Assembly (NCBI GenBank): GCA_025355705.1
Contig: JANXZD010000027.1
Location: 1 to 6,643 of the forward strand
DNA: 6,643 nt
Direction: 5' to 3'
Source of the DNA: Bacteroidota bacterium
GTDB taxonomy: Bacteria; Bacteroidota; Ignavibacteria; UBA10030; UBA8401
Under the pieces are notes generated by a model, which did no database searches, was not told the origin of the DNA, and saw nothing but the letters and a program-made list of their open reading frames with translations. The position numbers and the translations under genes were made by a program. This document shows positions 1-6,643 of the stretch, piece after piece; position 1 is the first letter of the stretch; each line of letters begins with the position of its first letter.

Positions 1-1417
1 CTAATAATGAATCAGGAACAGAACTTTGCCACGGAGATGAACCAAAGTGCGTATCGGTTTGCAGGGCATTTAATTTAATTTCGTAGAATGTTTTGGAGCT
101 CAACGCTTGAGTGAAACGCGCTCCGAGTTGTGTGTTTTCATTTTTTTGGTATTGAATATCAAGAATTCTATCCCACAACCATCCATAGTATCCAAGACCG
201 CTTGAACCGGGAAATTCATTTGAATAATTCTGTAAATAGCCGCCGCTCAAACGAAGAGTCATACTATTTCCGAGATCGGCAGCAACATTTCCCATCACTT
301 GTTTTTGAATATCGGGTTGCTCTGTAGGAAAGATGGGGTTCGTGATGTTTGATCTGACAGCGATGAACATTCGCATATTATCATTGATCGGTCCCCCTGT
401 TCCACCTTCAAGCGAATAGTCAATATCTTTTCCATAGTTAAGAAATATATCTCTCTTCATTTGCAATCGCCAAAGTGCCATTGCAACTTGAACTCCGACT
501 ATAGTATCATTGGCATACCGACTACTGCCGCTTAAGGATGTAAAATATGACAATCCCCCGCCGCTTGTTGGATCCCCATTTTTCCAGATATTAGGATCCA
601 ACAATTTTGCAAGATACGGATTTGCATTCGGATCAAAGACGCTCGGTCCAAAATGTTTTCGCCCTGGCATTCGCATTCGTGATTCAAATGTTGAATGCCA
701 TTTATCTGATTTTCCTTCCTTCATAGAAATATTTATAACGCCGGATTGTGCATTGCCATACTGTGCTCCAAATCCGCTCGTAATTACTTCAACTTCTTCA
801 ACTGCAGACATGATCGGAACAAAAGCACTTGATGCATTCAATGGATTCATAATTCCCATCCCCTGCAAGGTATATAATTCTTCTCCGCTTCTTCCTCCGC
901 GAAAATGTCCGTCGGTAACATCTGCTGCGAGTCCAATAACATCAGAAATATCTCTCATCCCTGCAATTTGCTGTACATCTTCCGGACGGATAATGGTGCT
1001 GGTGGAAGTTTTTTCTTTCTCGATTTGAGGCCTTTCCGCTTGCACTATCACTGCCTCTTGTTCAAGAAATGTCGCCTTTAGTTTAAAATCGGCTGTTGTT
1101 GTTCTTCCTGAGTTTACAATAAGACCAATTTCTTTTCTCTTTTGATATCCTAGCATAGATATCTGAAGATCATACTTTCCCGGAGGGATATTCAAAATGA
1201 AATAATTCCCTTCAAGATCAGCTGATGCCCCTATGTTTGTTCCAACAACAGTAATATTACAGCCTATAAGCGGTTCGCGCGTATCAATATCAATCACTGT
1301 ACCGGATATTTTTCCGCTATTTTGAGCAATTCCAATTTCAATACAAAAAAGAAGAACAAAGAATATTTTCATAAATAATTTCATCACTTTTATTTTTAAT
1401 GAACTTTTATTTCTCAT
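1..1417 (-). CDS. TonB-dependent outer membrane receptor, N-terminal part (3' end beyond window)
   Basis: Outer membrane active transporter of the TonB-dependent family; the window holds about 472 N-terminal residues and the frame is still open at base 1. In order: a signal peptide (basic residues 2-17, hydrophobic 18-31, likely cut GIA|QN after residue 31); a carboxypeptidase-regulatory-like domain (about 35-115, with GKISGTVID, DLEGNYFILNIPPGKYDL and a final DFKLK strand); a likely TonB-box stretch EAVIVQAER (121-129); a plug domain (about 137-235, with FRGGRSGEELY, VEEVEVITSGFGAQYGNAQSGVINI); then the first barrel strands. I chose the ATG at 1417 because GGAG lies 5 bases before it and it gives a good basic n-region. 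In-frame ATGs at 1384 and 1372 lack a Shine-Dalgarno sequence. It starts 33 bases after the GH28 gene, so the two are probably co-transcribed, which suggests oligosaccharide import. The substrate is inferred only. The plug has LQG where a DG pair is usual. Confidence 0.9.
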   Translation of the reverse strand, partial: MRNKSSLKIKVMKLFMKIFFVLLFCIEIGIAQNSGKISGTVIDIDTREPLIGCNITVVGTNIGASADLEGNYFILNIPPGKYDLQISMLGYQKRKEIGLIVNSGRTTTADFKLKATFLEQEAVIVQAERPQIEKEKTSTSTIIRPEDVQQIAGMRDISDVIGLAADVTDGHFRGGRSGEELYTLQGMGIMNPLNASSAFVPIMSAVEEVEVITSGFGAQYGNAQSGVINISMKEGKSDKWHSTFESRMRMPGRKHFGPSVFDPNANPYLAKLLDPNIWKNGDPTSGGGLSYFTSLSGSSRYANDTIVGVQVAMALWRLQMKRDIFLNYGKDIDYSLEGGTGGPINDNMRMFIAVRSNITNPIFPTEQPDIQKQVMGNVAADLGNSMTLRLSGGYLQNYSNEFPGSSGLGYYGWLWDRILDIQYQKNENTQLGARFTQALSSKTFYEIKLNALQTDTHFGSSPWQSSVPDSLL

Positions 1418-1422
1418 TATTT

Positions 1423-1426
1423 CTCC
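1423..1426 (-). promoter_or_regulatory. Ribosome binding site that decides the receptor start
   Basis: On the minus strand the sequence reads GGAG-AAATA-ATG, a Shine-Dalgarno core 5 bases before the ATG at 1417. The two downstream in-frame ATGs have no such core, so this site favours the longer protein with the more basic signal-peptide n-region. Confidence 0.6.
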
Positions 1427-1450
1427 ATAACTACATCTGACAACGATCTG

Positions 1451-2851
1451 TTATTCAATAATTGTTTTTCCGTTAATTTCTACGTTAACCAGGTTCAAAT
1501 TTTTAGTGTGTTCGATAACGTTCGAATAAGCCATATTATCAAACCTACAGTTTTCTATCCGCATATTAGTGATCGGCGACCGTTCATACCCTTTAAGGAA
1601 TAATCCGTATTTTCCTTTTTTTGCCGTGACATCGCTGATCACGATGTTTTTCATCACAGGAGTAAATGAACCCGCATCTCCCTCTTCATAATTAAAATCG
1701 ACAAGCACCACCGCTTCGGCAACTTCACCGACAGTAATTCGACGGGCAAAAAAATTCTCAATCACTCCTCCTCGCACAGAATTTGTCTTGAAACGCAAAG
1801 CACGATCCAGGTTCGGACTGTCCATAACGCAATCTTCCACAAAAACATTACGGACGCTACCGGAGATCTCGCTTCCAAGCACAACTCCGCCATGACCATC
1901 TTTCATTTCACAATGCTGTATGACAATATTCTCCGAAGGAACATTCACTCGCCGTCCATCGGCATTTCTTCCGGATTTGATGGCGATACAATCATCTCCG
2001 GTATCGAATTTGCATCCTCGAATAAGAATATCTTTTGACGATTCAGGATCACATCCGTCATTATTTGGTCCGTGACCGACCACGGTAACATTTTCAATCG
2101 TAATATTTTCACTCAAGGTAGGATGGATGAACCACATCGGCGAGTTCTTAAATGTTACTCCTGAAATGAGAATATTTTTGCACATGTATGGTTCAATAAA
2201 ATTTGGACGTAAAAATGATCCTTCACCGAATATCCGCTGATTGACTGGAATTCCTTTGTCCGCCATATCCAATAACCGCACACGTGCATTTTTTTGATTC
2301 GGCATTCCAGAACTCCATCCTGCATCTTTATTTCCTTTCCACGACCACCAATTGTCATTACTTCCTTGTCCGTCAAGAATTCCTTCGCCAGTCACAGCAA
2401 TATTCTCTTGTCCATATGCATAGATCAAAGGAGAATAATTCATCAACTCAACACCTTCCCATCGAGTATATACCAATGGAAGATATTTTTTCGGATCGGT
2501 TGAGAATACGATCACAGCATTCTTCAACAAATGAAGATTCACATTACTCTTAAGATGAATTGCCCCCGTAAGATATTTTCCCTGCGGAACAACTACTTTT
2601 CCACCGCCAGCTTCATTACATGCGACAATTGCCTTTGCAAAAGCATCAGTACAATCAGTCAGACCGTCACTTTTTGCACCATATGTTATAATAGAAAATT
2701 CTTTTTCGGGAAATACAGGCGCGACAATTCTTTGTATTATTCCTTCAGCTGATTTCCAATTAATTTCTTGAGAATATACTGAACGAGTGTTCCCAACAAT
2801 GAGTATCAACGATACAGTAACATATAACAGATCAATGATTTTGTTTTTCAT
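1451..2851 (-). CDS. Family GH28 glycoside hydrolase (polygalacturonase type), periplasmic
   Basis: Hydrolyses alpha-1,4 galacturonosyl (or related pectin) linkages by inversion on a right-handed parallel beta-helix. It has 466 residues and appears complete. The signal peptide has a hydrophobic run at 8-20 and a likely cut VYS|QE after residue 27. The N-terminal pectin-lyase-like entry is FSIITYGAKSDGLTDCTDAF (52-71). All four GH28 motifs are present: PNNDG (262-266, Asp265), TGDDCIAIKSG (284-294, Asp286/Asp287), DGHGG (318-322, His320) and RALRFK (350-355, Arg353/Lys355). These match Asp180, Asp201/202, His223 and Arg256/Lys258 of fungal endopolygalacturonase. There is no lipobox and no T9SS sorting domain, so a periplasmic site is likely. 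Exo action on short oligogalacturonides would suit that place and the bacterial GPNNDGCDP subtype, but endo/exo mode and substrate (galacturonan or rhamnogalacturonan) cannot be read here. No Shine-Dalgarno sequence is visible before the ATG. A receptor gene follows 33 bases downstream. Confidence 0.95.
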   Translation of the reverse strand: MKNKIIDLLYVTVSLILIVGNTRSVYSQEINWKSAEGIIQRIVAPVFPEKEFSIITYGAKSDGLTDCTDAFAKAIVACNEAGGGKVVVPQGKYLTGAIHLKSNVNLHLLKNAVIVFSTDPKKYLPLVYTRWEGVELMNYSPLIYAYGQENIAVTGEGILDGQGSNDNWWSWKGNKDAGWSSGMPNQKNARVRLLDMADKGIPVNQRIFGEGSFLRPNFIEPYMCKNILISGVTFKNSPMWFIHPTLSENITIENVTVVGHGPNNDGCDPESSKDILIRGCKFDTGDDCIAIKSGRNADGRRVNVPSENIVIQHCEMKDGHGGVVLGSEISGSVRNVFVEDCVMDSPNLDRALRFKTNSVRGGVIENFFARRITVGEVAEAVVLVDFNYEEGDAGSFTPVMKNIVISDVTAKKGKYGLFLKGYERSPITNMRIENCRFDNMAYSNVIEHTKNLNLVNVEINGKTIIE

Positions 2852-3089
2852 AATAGCAGAAACGTTTTAATAGCTTTATTTTGAGCACAATTGAAATCTT
2901 ACAGATTCGCTGTATTGTCTTCTACATTTTAAATAGTCTAATATTTATTTAAAAAGGAAAGGATCTTGATGGTTAAAAAAATACTAACTTATGATTGGTG
3001 ATGGTATTGTTAACAACTCTTCAAACAGTATTCAGAAGCAGGACACATTGGGTCATCGGGTGGTATTACTCCACCCGATGACAATATCA
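2852..3089. other. Intergenic region between the T9SS protein gene and the GH28 gene
   Basis: This 238-base gap is the longest non-coding stretch in the window. It holds the 12-bp hairpin at 3052-3082 and then about 200 very AT-rich bases leading to the GH28 start. I see no credible small gene on the minus strand; the ATGs there open frames of about a dozen codons. A promoter for the GH28-receptor pair is likely here given the size of the gap. The best sigma-70-like pair is TTGTTA (3011-3016) and CATAAG (2988-2993), 17 bases apart, each matching 4 of 6 consensus bases, which is weak in such AT-rich DNA. I found no exact Bacteroidetes TAnnTTTG box. Confidence 0.5.
3052..3082 (-). terminator. 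Perfect 12-bp hairpin after the T9SS protein gene; possible terminator or mRNA-stabilising stem
   Basis: GTCATCGGGTGG and CCACCCGATGAC pair perfectly around a 7-base loop. On the minus strand the stem begins 7 bases after the stop codon. No T-run follows it in either direction (minus strand continues CCAATGTG), so it is not a textbook intrinsic terminator. It could be a U-less terminator, a processing site, or a stem that protects the upstream message from 3' exonucleases. The inverted repeat is certain; its role is inferred from position. Confidence 0.5.
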
Positions 3090-4805
3090 CTATTTCAACA
3101 ACATCATCTTTTTCGTCTCAACAAAATTTCCTGCGCGCAATGTATAGAAATATATTCCGCTGGAAAGTTTCGAAGCATCAAACGATGTTTCATAACTTGC
3201 GGCTGCCTGCAATTGATTCACAAGCGAAGCAACTTCCTGACCGATAAGATTATACACTTTCAATGAGACCATACCATCAACTGGAATTTGGTATTTAATT
3301 GTTGTGCTCGGGTTGAAAGGATTAGGATAGTTTTGGTCGAGTGAAAAAACATTTGGTGTTTGACCATCTACTTTAACACTCGTCAACGGTGTGCCCCAAC
3401 GAGGATCACCAACTGTTTTACCATCGGTTGTGACCAATGAAGCTACTGTTGACGCAGAACCGGAAATTCTACAATTTAAGGAATCAAAATAATATTCAAT
3501 CTTCTTTCTATTGTAGTCAAATTTCCAATTCCCGGGCGCAATTTTTGTAAAGTTTGCATCACCACTATTTTTCTCTTTACCATCACCGCCGTCGGCTCTT
3601 GGTCTGTAGATCCATCGTATCAAAGCTGTCATGAGAGCAGGAGCTTTTGCAACCTTCACAGAAACCTTTTTGAACGTCGTCGTTGTATCTTTTCCTAATG
3701 CTGCCAATTTTTTGTTGATACCCCATGTTAAAGCGGGACCTTCATTTTTATAAAATGGTGCATTCGGTTGAGTCAAATTAAACATCGCAAGACCAGAATC
3801 GGAAACTGTATAATAATTGTTGGAAATATCCCAATTAGCTGCAGAATTTGGGTTTGCCAATATCCATGCCATTCTTGGTTTCCCATTTGTAGGATCATTT
3901 TCACCCGGATCTCCAAATTCTCCCTGACGAAGATAAGCTGTATCAGCACCTAAAGCAAAATGGTCAACGAGGAGATTATTCTTTATTTGTAATTTGCCAC
4001 CACCCGTTGAATCAACTCGTCCAAGCGATAAGAATCCATGATATGACAACGAATTAACAACTGTGTTATGATTAAAGAATAGATTTTTGATAGGACCTTT
4101 TGTTGCTTGATAGTGTCTTATGATACGATCTTGTGAATTAACAAACGTATTATTTTGAACATCACAAGTATCAACGTCTTGGTCCCGTAAATCAATTGCT
4201 TTACCAGCACCAAAATTTGAATTACCAACAAATCCCATATCAGCTAAAATTGAATTTGTCAATCGTACTGTTGTGGGTTTTCCATCTGTGCGAATAAGGT
4301 TACCATTCACCGATTTCAAAATACAACTGTCGATATAAACACTTGCTCCGGTTCCAGATGTGTTTACCAAGATAAGTGCACCCTGTTGTCTATCAAGATT
4401 CGAATCGACAGGCTCATAATATCCCGATATTAATATGCGTTTCAAAGAGATCGATCCGCCGGCGAGGGTCGCAAAATTTGGCGGTGGATTTCCCGATGCT
4501 GTTGGAAACAAAAATACCGTTGGATAATATTGCCCTGCAGTTACACCATATTCCGCACGGAAATTTAATTTGGATCCGGCAACTGGTGCTAAATTTGCAT
4601 TGAGAAGATAAACACCGTTGTTCTTTAAAACGTACACGCGAGTGCCTGCTTTAAATGCTGCGCTTGAGGTATCTTGATAAACCAATGTATTAAGATACTG
4701 ATTTCCTGAAGTAGCATAATCTTGTAATACAAGATCCTGACTAAACACATAAAGCGGTAACATCAAGAACAGCAGAAGAAAAAAACCGTATCGCTGTTTA
4801 TTCAT
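3090..4805 (-). CDS. Secreted beta-helix (pectate lyase-like) protein with T9SS C-terminal sorting domain
   Basis: 571 residues, complete. The signal peptide has hydrophobic residues 8-21 and a likely cut VFS|QD after residue 22. Residues about 25-475 read as a right-handed parallel beta-helix: short repeated strand-turn units rich in Asn, such as ISLKRILISGYY (119-130), VYIDSCILKS (156-165), CDVQNNTFVNS (214-224), NLFFNHNTVVNS (241-252) and LQIKNNLLVD (272-281). The body ends in TTDGKTVGDPRWGT (459-472), a closing motif I associate with DUF4957/DUF5123-type proteins near Bacteroidota pectin loci; that assignment is from memory. Residues about 484-571 are a type A T9SS sorting domain (LDQNYPNPFNPSTTIKY, VSLKVYNLIGQEVASLV, LSSGIYFYTLRAG). 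The T9SS would move the protein across the outer membrane, remove this tail and usually anchor the product on the surface. No known lyase catalytic set is evident, so it could be a polysaccharide lyase, a hydrolase or a binding protein. The gene lies 60 bases after a receptor gene, has a full AAGGAGG ribosome site, and ends in tandem stops TAG-TGA. Confidence 0.85.
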   Translation of the reverse strand: MNKQRYGFFLLLFLMLPLYVFSQDLVLQDYATSGNQYLNTLVYQDTSSAAFKAGTRVYVLKNNGVYLLNANLAPVAGSKLNFRAEYGVTAGQYYPTVFLFPTASGNPPPNFATLAGGSISLKRILISGYYEPVDSNLDRQQGALILVNTSGTGASVYIDSCILKSVNGNLIRTDGKPTTVRLTNSILADMGFVGNSNFGAGKAIDLRDQDVDTCDVQNNTFVNSQDRIIRHYQATKGPIKNLFFNHNTVVNSLSYHGFLSLGRVDSTGGGKLQIKNNLLVDHFALGADTAYLRQGEFGDPGENDPTNGKPRMAWILANPNSAANWDISNNYYTVSDSGLAMFNLTQPNAPFYKNEGPALTWGINKKLAALGKDTTTTFKKVSVKVAKAPALMTALIRWIYRPRADGGDGKEKNSGDANFTKIAPGNWKFDYNRKKIEYYFDSLNCRISGSASTVASLVTTDGKTVGDPRWGTPLTSVKVDGQTPNVFSLDQNYPNPFNPSTTIKYQIPVDGMVSLKVYNLIGQEVASLVNQLQAAASYETSFDASKLSSGIYFYTLRAGNFVETKKMMLLK

Positions 4806-4809
4806 ATAT

Positions 4810-4816
4810 CCTCCTT
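4810..4816 (-). promoter_or_regulatory. Full-consensus Shine-Dalgarno for the T9SS protein
   Basis: The minus strand reads AAGGAGG-ATAT-ATG, a complete anti-Shine-Dalgarno match 4 bases before the ATG at 4805. It fixes that start and suggests strong translation. It is the best ribosome site among the three gene starts visible here. Confidence 0.75.
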
Positions 4817-4865
4817 GCGATTTGTGAAAAATATTAATTAAAGTTATTTAGGTGAATCAATTATG

Positions 4866-6643
4866 TTACAAAGAAACTCTTACACCAAGATCGACAGTAG
4901 TACCGTATAGTTCAGCTCTTCGAGCAATTTGCCATGGTTTTTTTTGGTTTCGGAATGAACTGGTCTCTTCTCTGTTAGTCAAATTATTAATATTTAGGAA
5001 AAGCGAGATGTTTTCGGTAATCACTTGTTTCAACGCAAGATCTAACTTAGTGAACTGATCAACTATCACGTCTGATTGACCGTCTTCAGAATATTGTTCA
5101 ACATATTCGTCTTGATAAAACATAGATAACCTTCCGGAAAATCCTCCGATATCATAACCGATTGAAGCATTACCATAAAGATTCGGTTGTCCCTCCGATT
5201 CTCGTTTAACTTCAGAAACAACATGATATGGTGTCTGAGTAACAATCCATTTATTCCTCACCAACGCAGAATCTGTTTTATAGAGTGTTTGGTTTCCGAG
5301 AATATATGTTTCAGAACGAGTAATCGATACGTTATAGGAAACTGTAATATTACTCCAATACCCTGGAAGGAACGAGCAATTTGTCTGTTGTTCAAATTCT
5401 AATCCCCATGCATACGATGAACGAGAGGAATTATATGGCAGGGTCAAATTTGAACTTGGATTTCGCAAGATCAAACTCCTAAATGGTTCTGAATGCAGCC
5501 AATCCATTCCTACCTTATCGAATAATTCTTCTAAATACGGTTTATCAATCTGAACTCCATCCATTGCATGAAAGAGATTATCAAGTTTTTTATAAAATGC
5601 CGAAAGTGAAACTAATCCAATTGTATTGCTATAGAACTGTGTATTGATTTCATAATTCCAAGCTTTTGTATCTTTCAAACCCGGGTTGCCAACTGTAACA
5701 CTGGAGTTTGAATTTTGCACAAAGAAATTCGGCATACGCCAGTTAAAGTCTGGACGTGCTAAGGCTTCATATGCTGCCAGGCGAAACGTAAGATATTCGG
5801 TAGGCCTCAGTGTCAGCAAAGCATTTGGCAACCAGATCGTTTCGGTATATGTTGCAGTTGAATCTTGAATTGGATTGGTAAAACCATATCGAATACCAAT
5901 ATTAGATATTGAACCGGTTGTGAACGATGCGGTATAATCATTGGTTTCTTGTTCTACTCTTGCTCCAAGGATAAGGGTGACATCTTGTCCGAAATTAAGC
6001 GTATTCATAAGATATGCTGCAGAGACTTTTTCAATAACATTATAATTTGAAAGCCGTGCTTGTGCATTTGGAAGATATTCGATCTCACCGTTAATTGAAG
6101 CAGTTTTTGTGAGATCATACCAGAGTTTCATCGCATCAACGTTGATTAGCGGAGTCATTCGATAAAGTCCTAAAAGATCACGTGAGGATGCCGGGTAATC
6201 AATAAAGTCTGACAACGAGGGCGCTCCAAATTTGGATGCAGTTGAATAGTAATTTGAAAACCGTGAACTCTTAATTCTATTTGTATCAATACCACTGGTA
6301 GCGAGAGAATGGAGGTAACTGTTGTCATCCAATTCTTCTTGTGCCATCCACCGCGACTTACTCTTATACTTTCCGCCAAATTTAATTTCCCCGGATACAA
6401 CATCTATTACAGAATATCGTTTAAGAACATTCAAAAAGATTGTTCTTTCTTTATCAAAATTTTCTTGCATATAGTAAATAGCGGTCGAACACGCAGCAGC
6501 AGAAAAATCATTTCGTGCAAACGGTATAATATTTATTTCCGGATGATCGTGTGATGAAATAATTCCGCCCGCAGCTCCATTGTTTTCAGTAAACTTAAGA
6601 GCATAATCATACGGGTTTTTAGTTCGTGATTCCGCATACGATG
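4866..6643 (-). CDS. TonB-dependent outer membrane receptor, C-terminal part (5' end beyond window)
   Basis: The frame is open to the right edge, giving about 591 C-terminal residues; the Met codon at 6470 is internal, since the 57 codons before it are open and read like the same protein. This is the barrel of a TonB-dependent receptor. It most resembles the Xanthomonas/Caulobacter-type receptor family (TIGR01782-like) in its landmarks (fragment numbering): GEIKFGGKYKSKSR (84-97), WLPNALLTLRP (270-280), ALARPDF (293-299), GNPGLKDTKAWNYE (318-331), LFLNINNLTNR (547-557) and the closing strand AELYGTTVDLGVRVSL (576-591). That family often imports plant-derived oligosaccharides without a SusD partner. 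The last residue is Leu rather than the aromatic residue usual at the end of outer membrane barrels. The signal peptide, any regulatory domain and the plug are outside the window. The T9SS protein gene follows 60 bases downstream with no hairpin between, so the two probably share a transcript. Pectin oligosaccharide import is inferred from the neighbours. Confidence 0.9.
   Translation of the reverse strand, partial: SYAESRTKNPYDYALKFTENNGAAGGIISSHDHPEINIIPFARNDFSAAACSTAIYYMQENFDKERTIFLNVLKRYSVIDVVSGEIKFGGKYKSKSRWMAQEELDDNSYLHSLATSGIDTNRIKSSRFSNYYSTASKFGAPSLSDFIDYPASSRDLLGLYRMTPLINVDAMKLWYDLTKTASINGEIEYLPNAQARLSNYNVIEKVSAAYLMNTLNFGQDVTLILGARVEQETNDYTASFTTGSISNIGIRYGFTNPIQDSTATYTETIWLPNALLTLRPTEYLTFRLAAYEALARPDFNWRMPNFFVQNSNSSVTVGNPGLKDTKAWNYEINTQFYSNTIGLVSLSAFYKKLDNLFHAMDGVQIDKPYLEELFDKVGMDWLHSEPFRSLILRNPSSNLTLPYNSSRSSYAWGLEFEQQTNCSFLPGYWSNITVSYNVSITRSETYILGNQTLYKTDSALVRNKWIVTQTPYHVVSEVKRESEGQPNLYGNASIGYDIGGFSGRLSMFYQDEYVEQYSEDGQSDVIVDQFTKLDLALKQVITENISLFLNINNLTNREETSSFRNQKKPWQIARRAELYGTTVDLGVRVSL

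Noticed and set aside
510..1028. 172-codon plus-strand open frame
   Set aside because: It is antisense to the first receptor, whose minus-strand frame reads as clear regulatory-like and plug domains. The plus-strand product has no recognisable features.
2860..2867. Palindrome AAACGTTT shortly before the GH28 start, reminiscent of a LacI-family operator core
   Set aside because: Only 8 bases, not extended on either side, single copy and no regulator gene in view.
2971..2981. Run of T on the minus strand (TATTTTTTTAACC) as an intrinsic terminator
   Set aside because: No stem precedes it on the minus strand; the strong hairpin is about 70 bases upstream of it.
2988..3016. Sigma-70-like pair TTGTTA-17-CATAAG upstream of GH28 on the minus strand
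   Set aside because: Each box matches only 4 of 6 bases in very AT-rich DNA, and Bacteroidota promoters usually have a different consensus. Not strong enough to list as a feature.
3007..3016. Palindrome TTGTTAACAA in the intergenic region
   Set aside because: A single 10-bp AT-rich palindrome with no second copy or known operator match.
2991..3266. 91-codon plus-strand open frame across the intergenic hairpin
   Set aside because: Much of it lies antisense to the T9SS domain of the 3090-4805 gene; no ribosome site or domain-like sequence supports it.
4828..4860. Possible minus-strand promoter TTGATT-18-TAATAT in the 60-base gap before the T9SS protein gene
   Set aside because: Both boxes are 4-of-6 matches with a non-ideal spacer in an AT-rich gap; expected by chance.
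6170..6470. Start of the right-hand receptor at the ATG at 6470
   Set aside because: The same frame is open for 57 more codons to the window edge and reads like the same receptor, so this Met is internal and the gene is cut by the window.

Overview
The window is an AT-rich piece of a Gram-negative genome in the Bacteroidota/FCB group. The closest guess is Ignavibacteria or a related line. Three things point there. One protein ends in a type IX secretion (T9SS) sorting domain of the QNYPNPFNPSTTIKY type. A TonB-dependent receptor carries an N-terminal carboxypeptidase-regulatory-like domain. All three visible signal peptides have a predicted cut just before a Gln. The genus cannot be fixed from this sequence.

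All four genes lie on the minus strand, so transcription runs from the right edge to the left. In that order they are: (1) the C-terminal ~591 residues of a TonB-dependent receptor (4866-6643, 5' end outside the window); (2) a 571-residue secreted, probably beta-helical protein with a T9SS C-terminal domain (3090-4805); (3) a complete 466-residue family GH28 polygalacturonase-type glycoside hydrolase (1451-2851); (4) the N-terminal ~472 residues of a second, different TonB-dependent receptor (1-1417, 3' end outside the window). Gaps are 60, 238 and 33 bases. The 238-base gap holds a perfect 12-bp hairpin just after the stop codon of gene 2. The layout therefore looks like two units, each pairing one receptor with one beta-helix protein. 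Gene 2 has a full Shine-Dalgarno sequence and gene 4 a shorter one; gene 3 has none that I can see.

The simplest joint function is uptake and breakdown of a pectin-type polysaccharide. The T9SS protein would act at the cell surface, one or both receptors would bring oligosaccharides across the outer membrane, and the GH28 enzyme, which has a signal peptide but no sorting domain, would trim them in the periplasm. The GH28 call is strong because all four catalytic motifs are present. The pectin role of the other three genes is inferred from position and family resemblance. No SusD-like gene, regulator, RNA gene, mobile element or CRISPR array was seen. I found no clearly new system. The most open question is what the T9SS beta-helix protein does.
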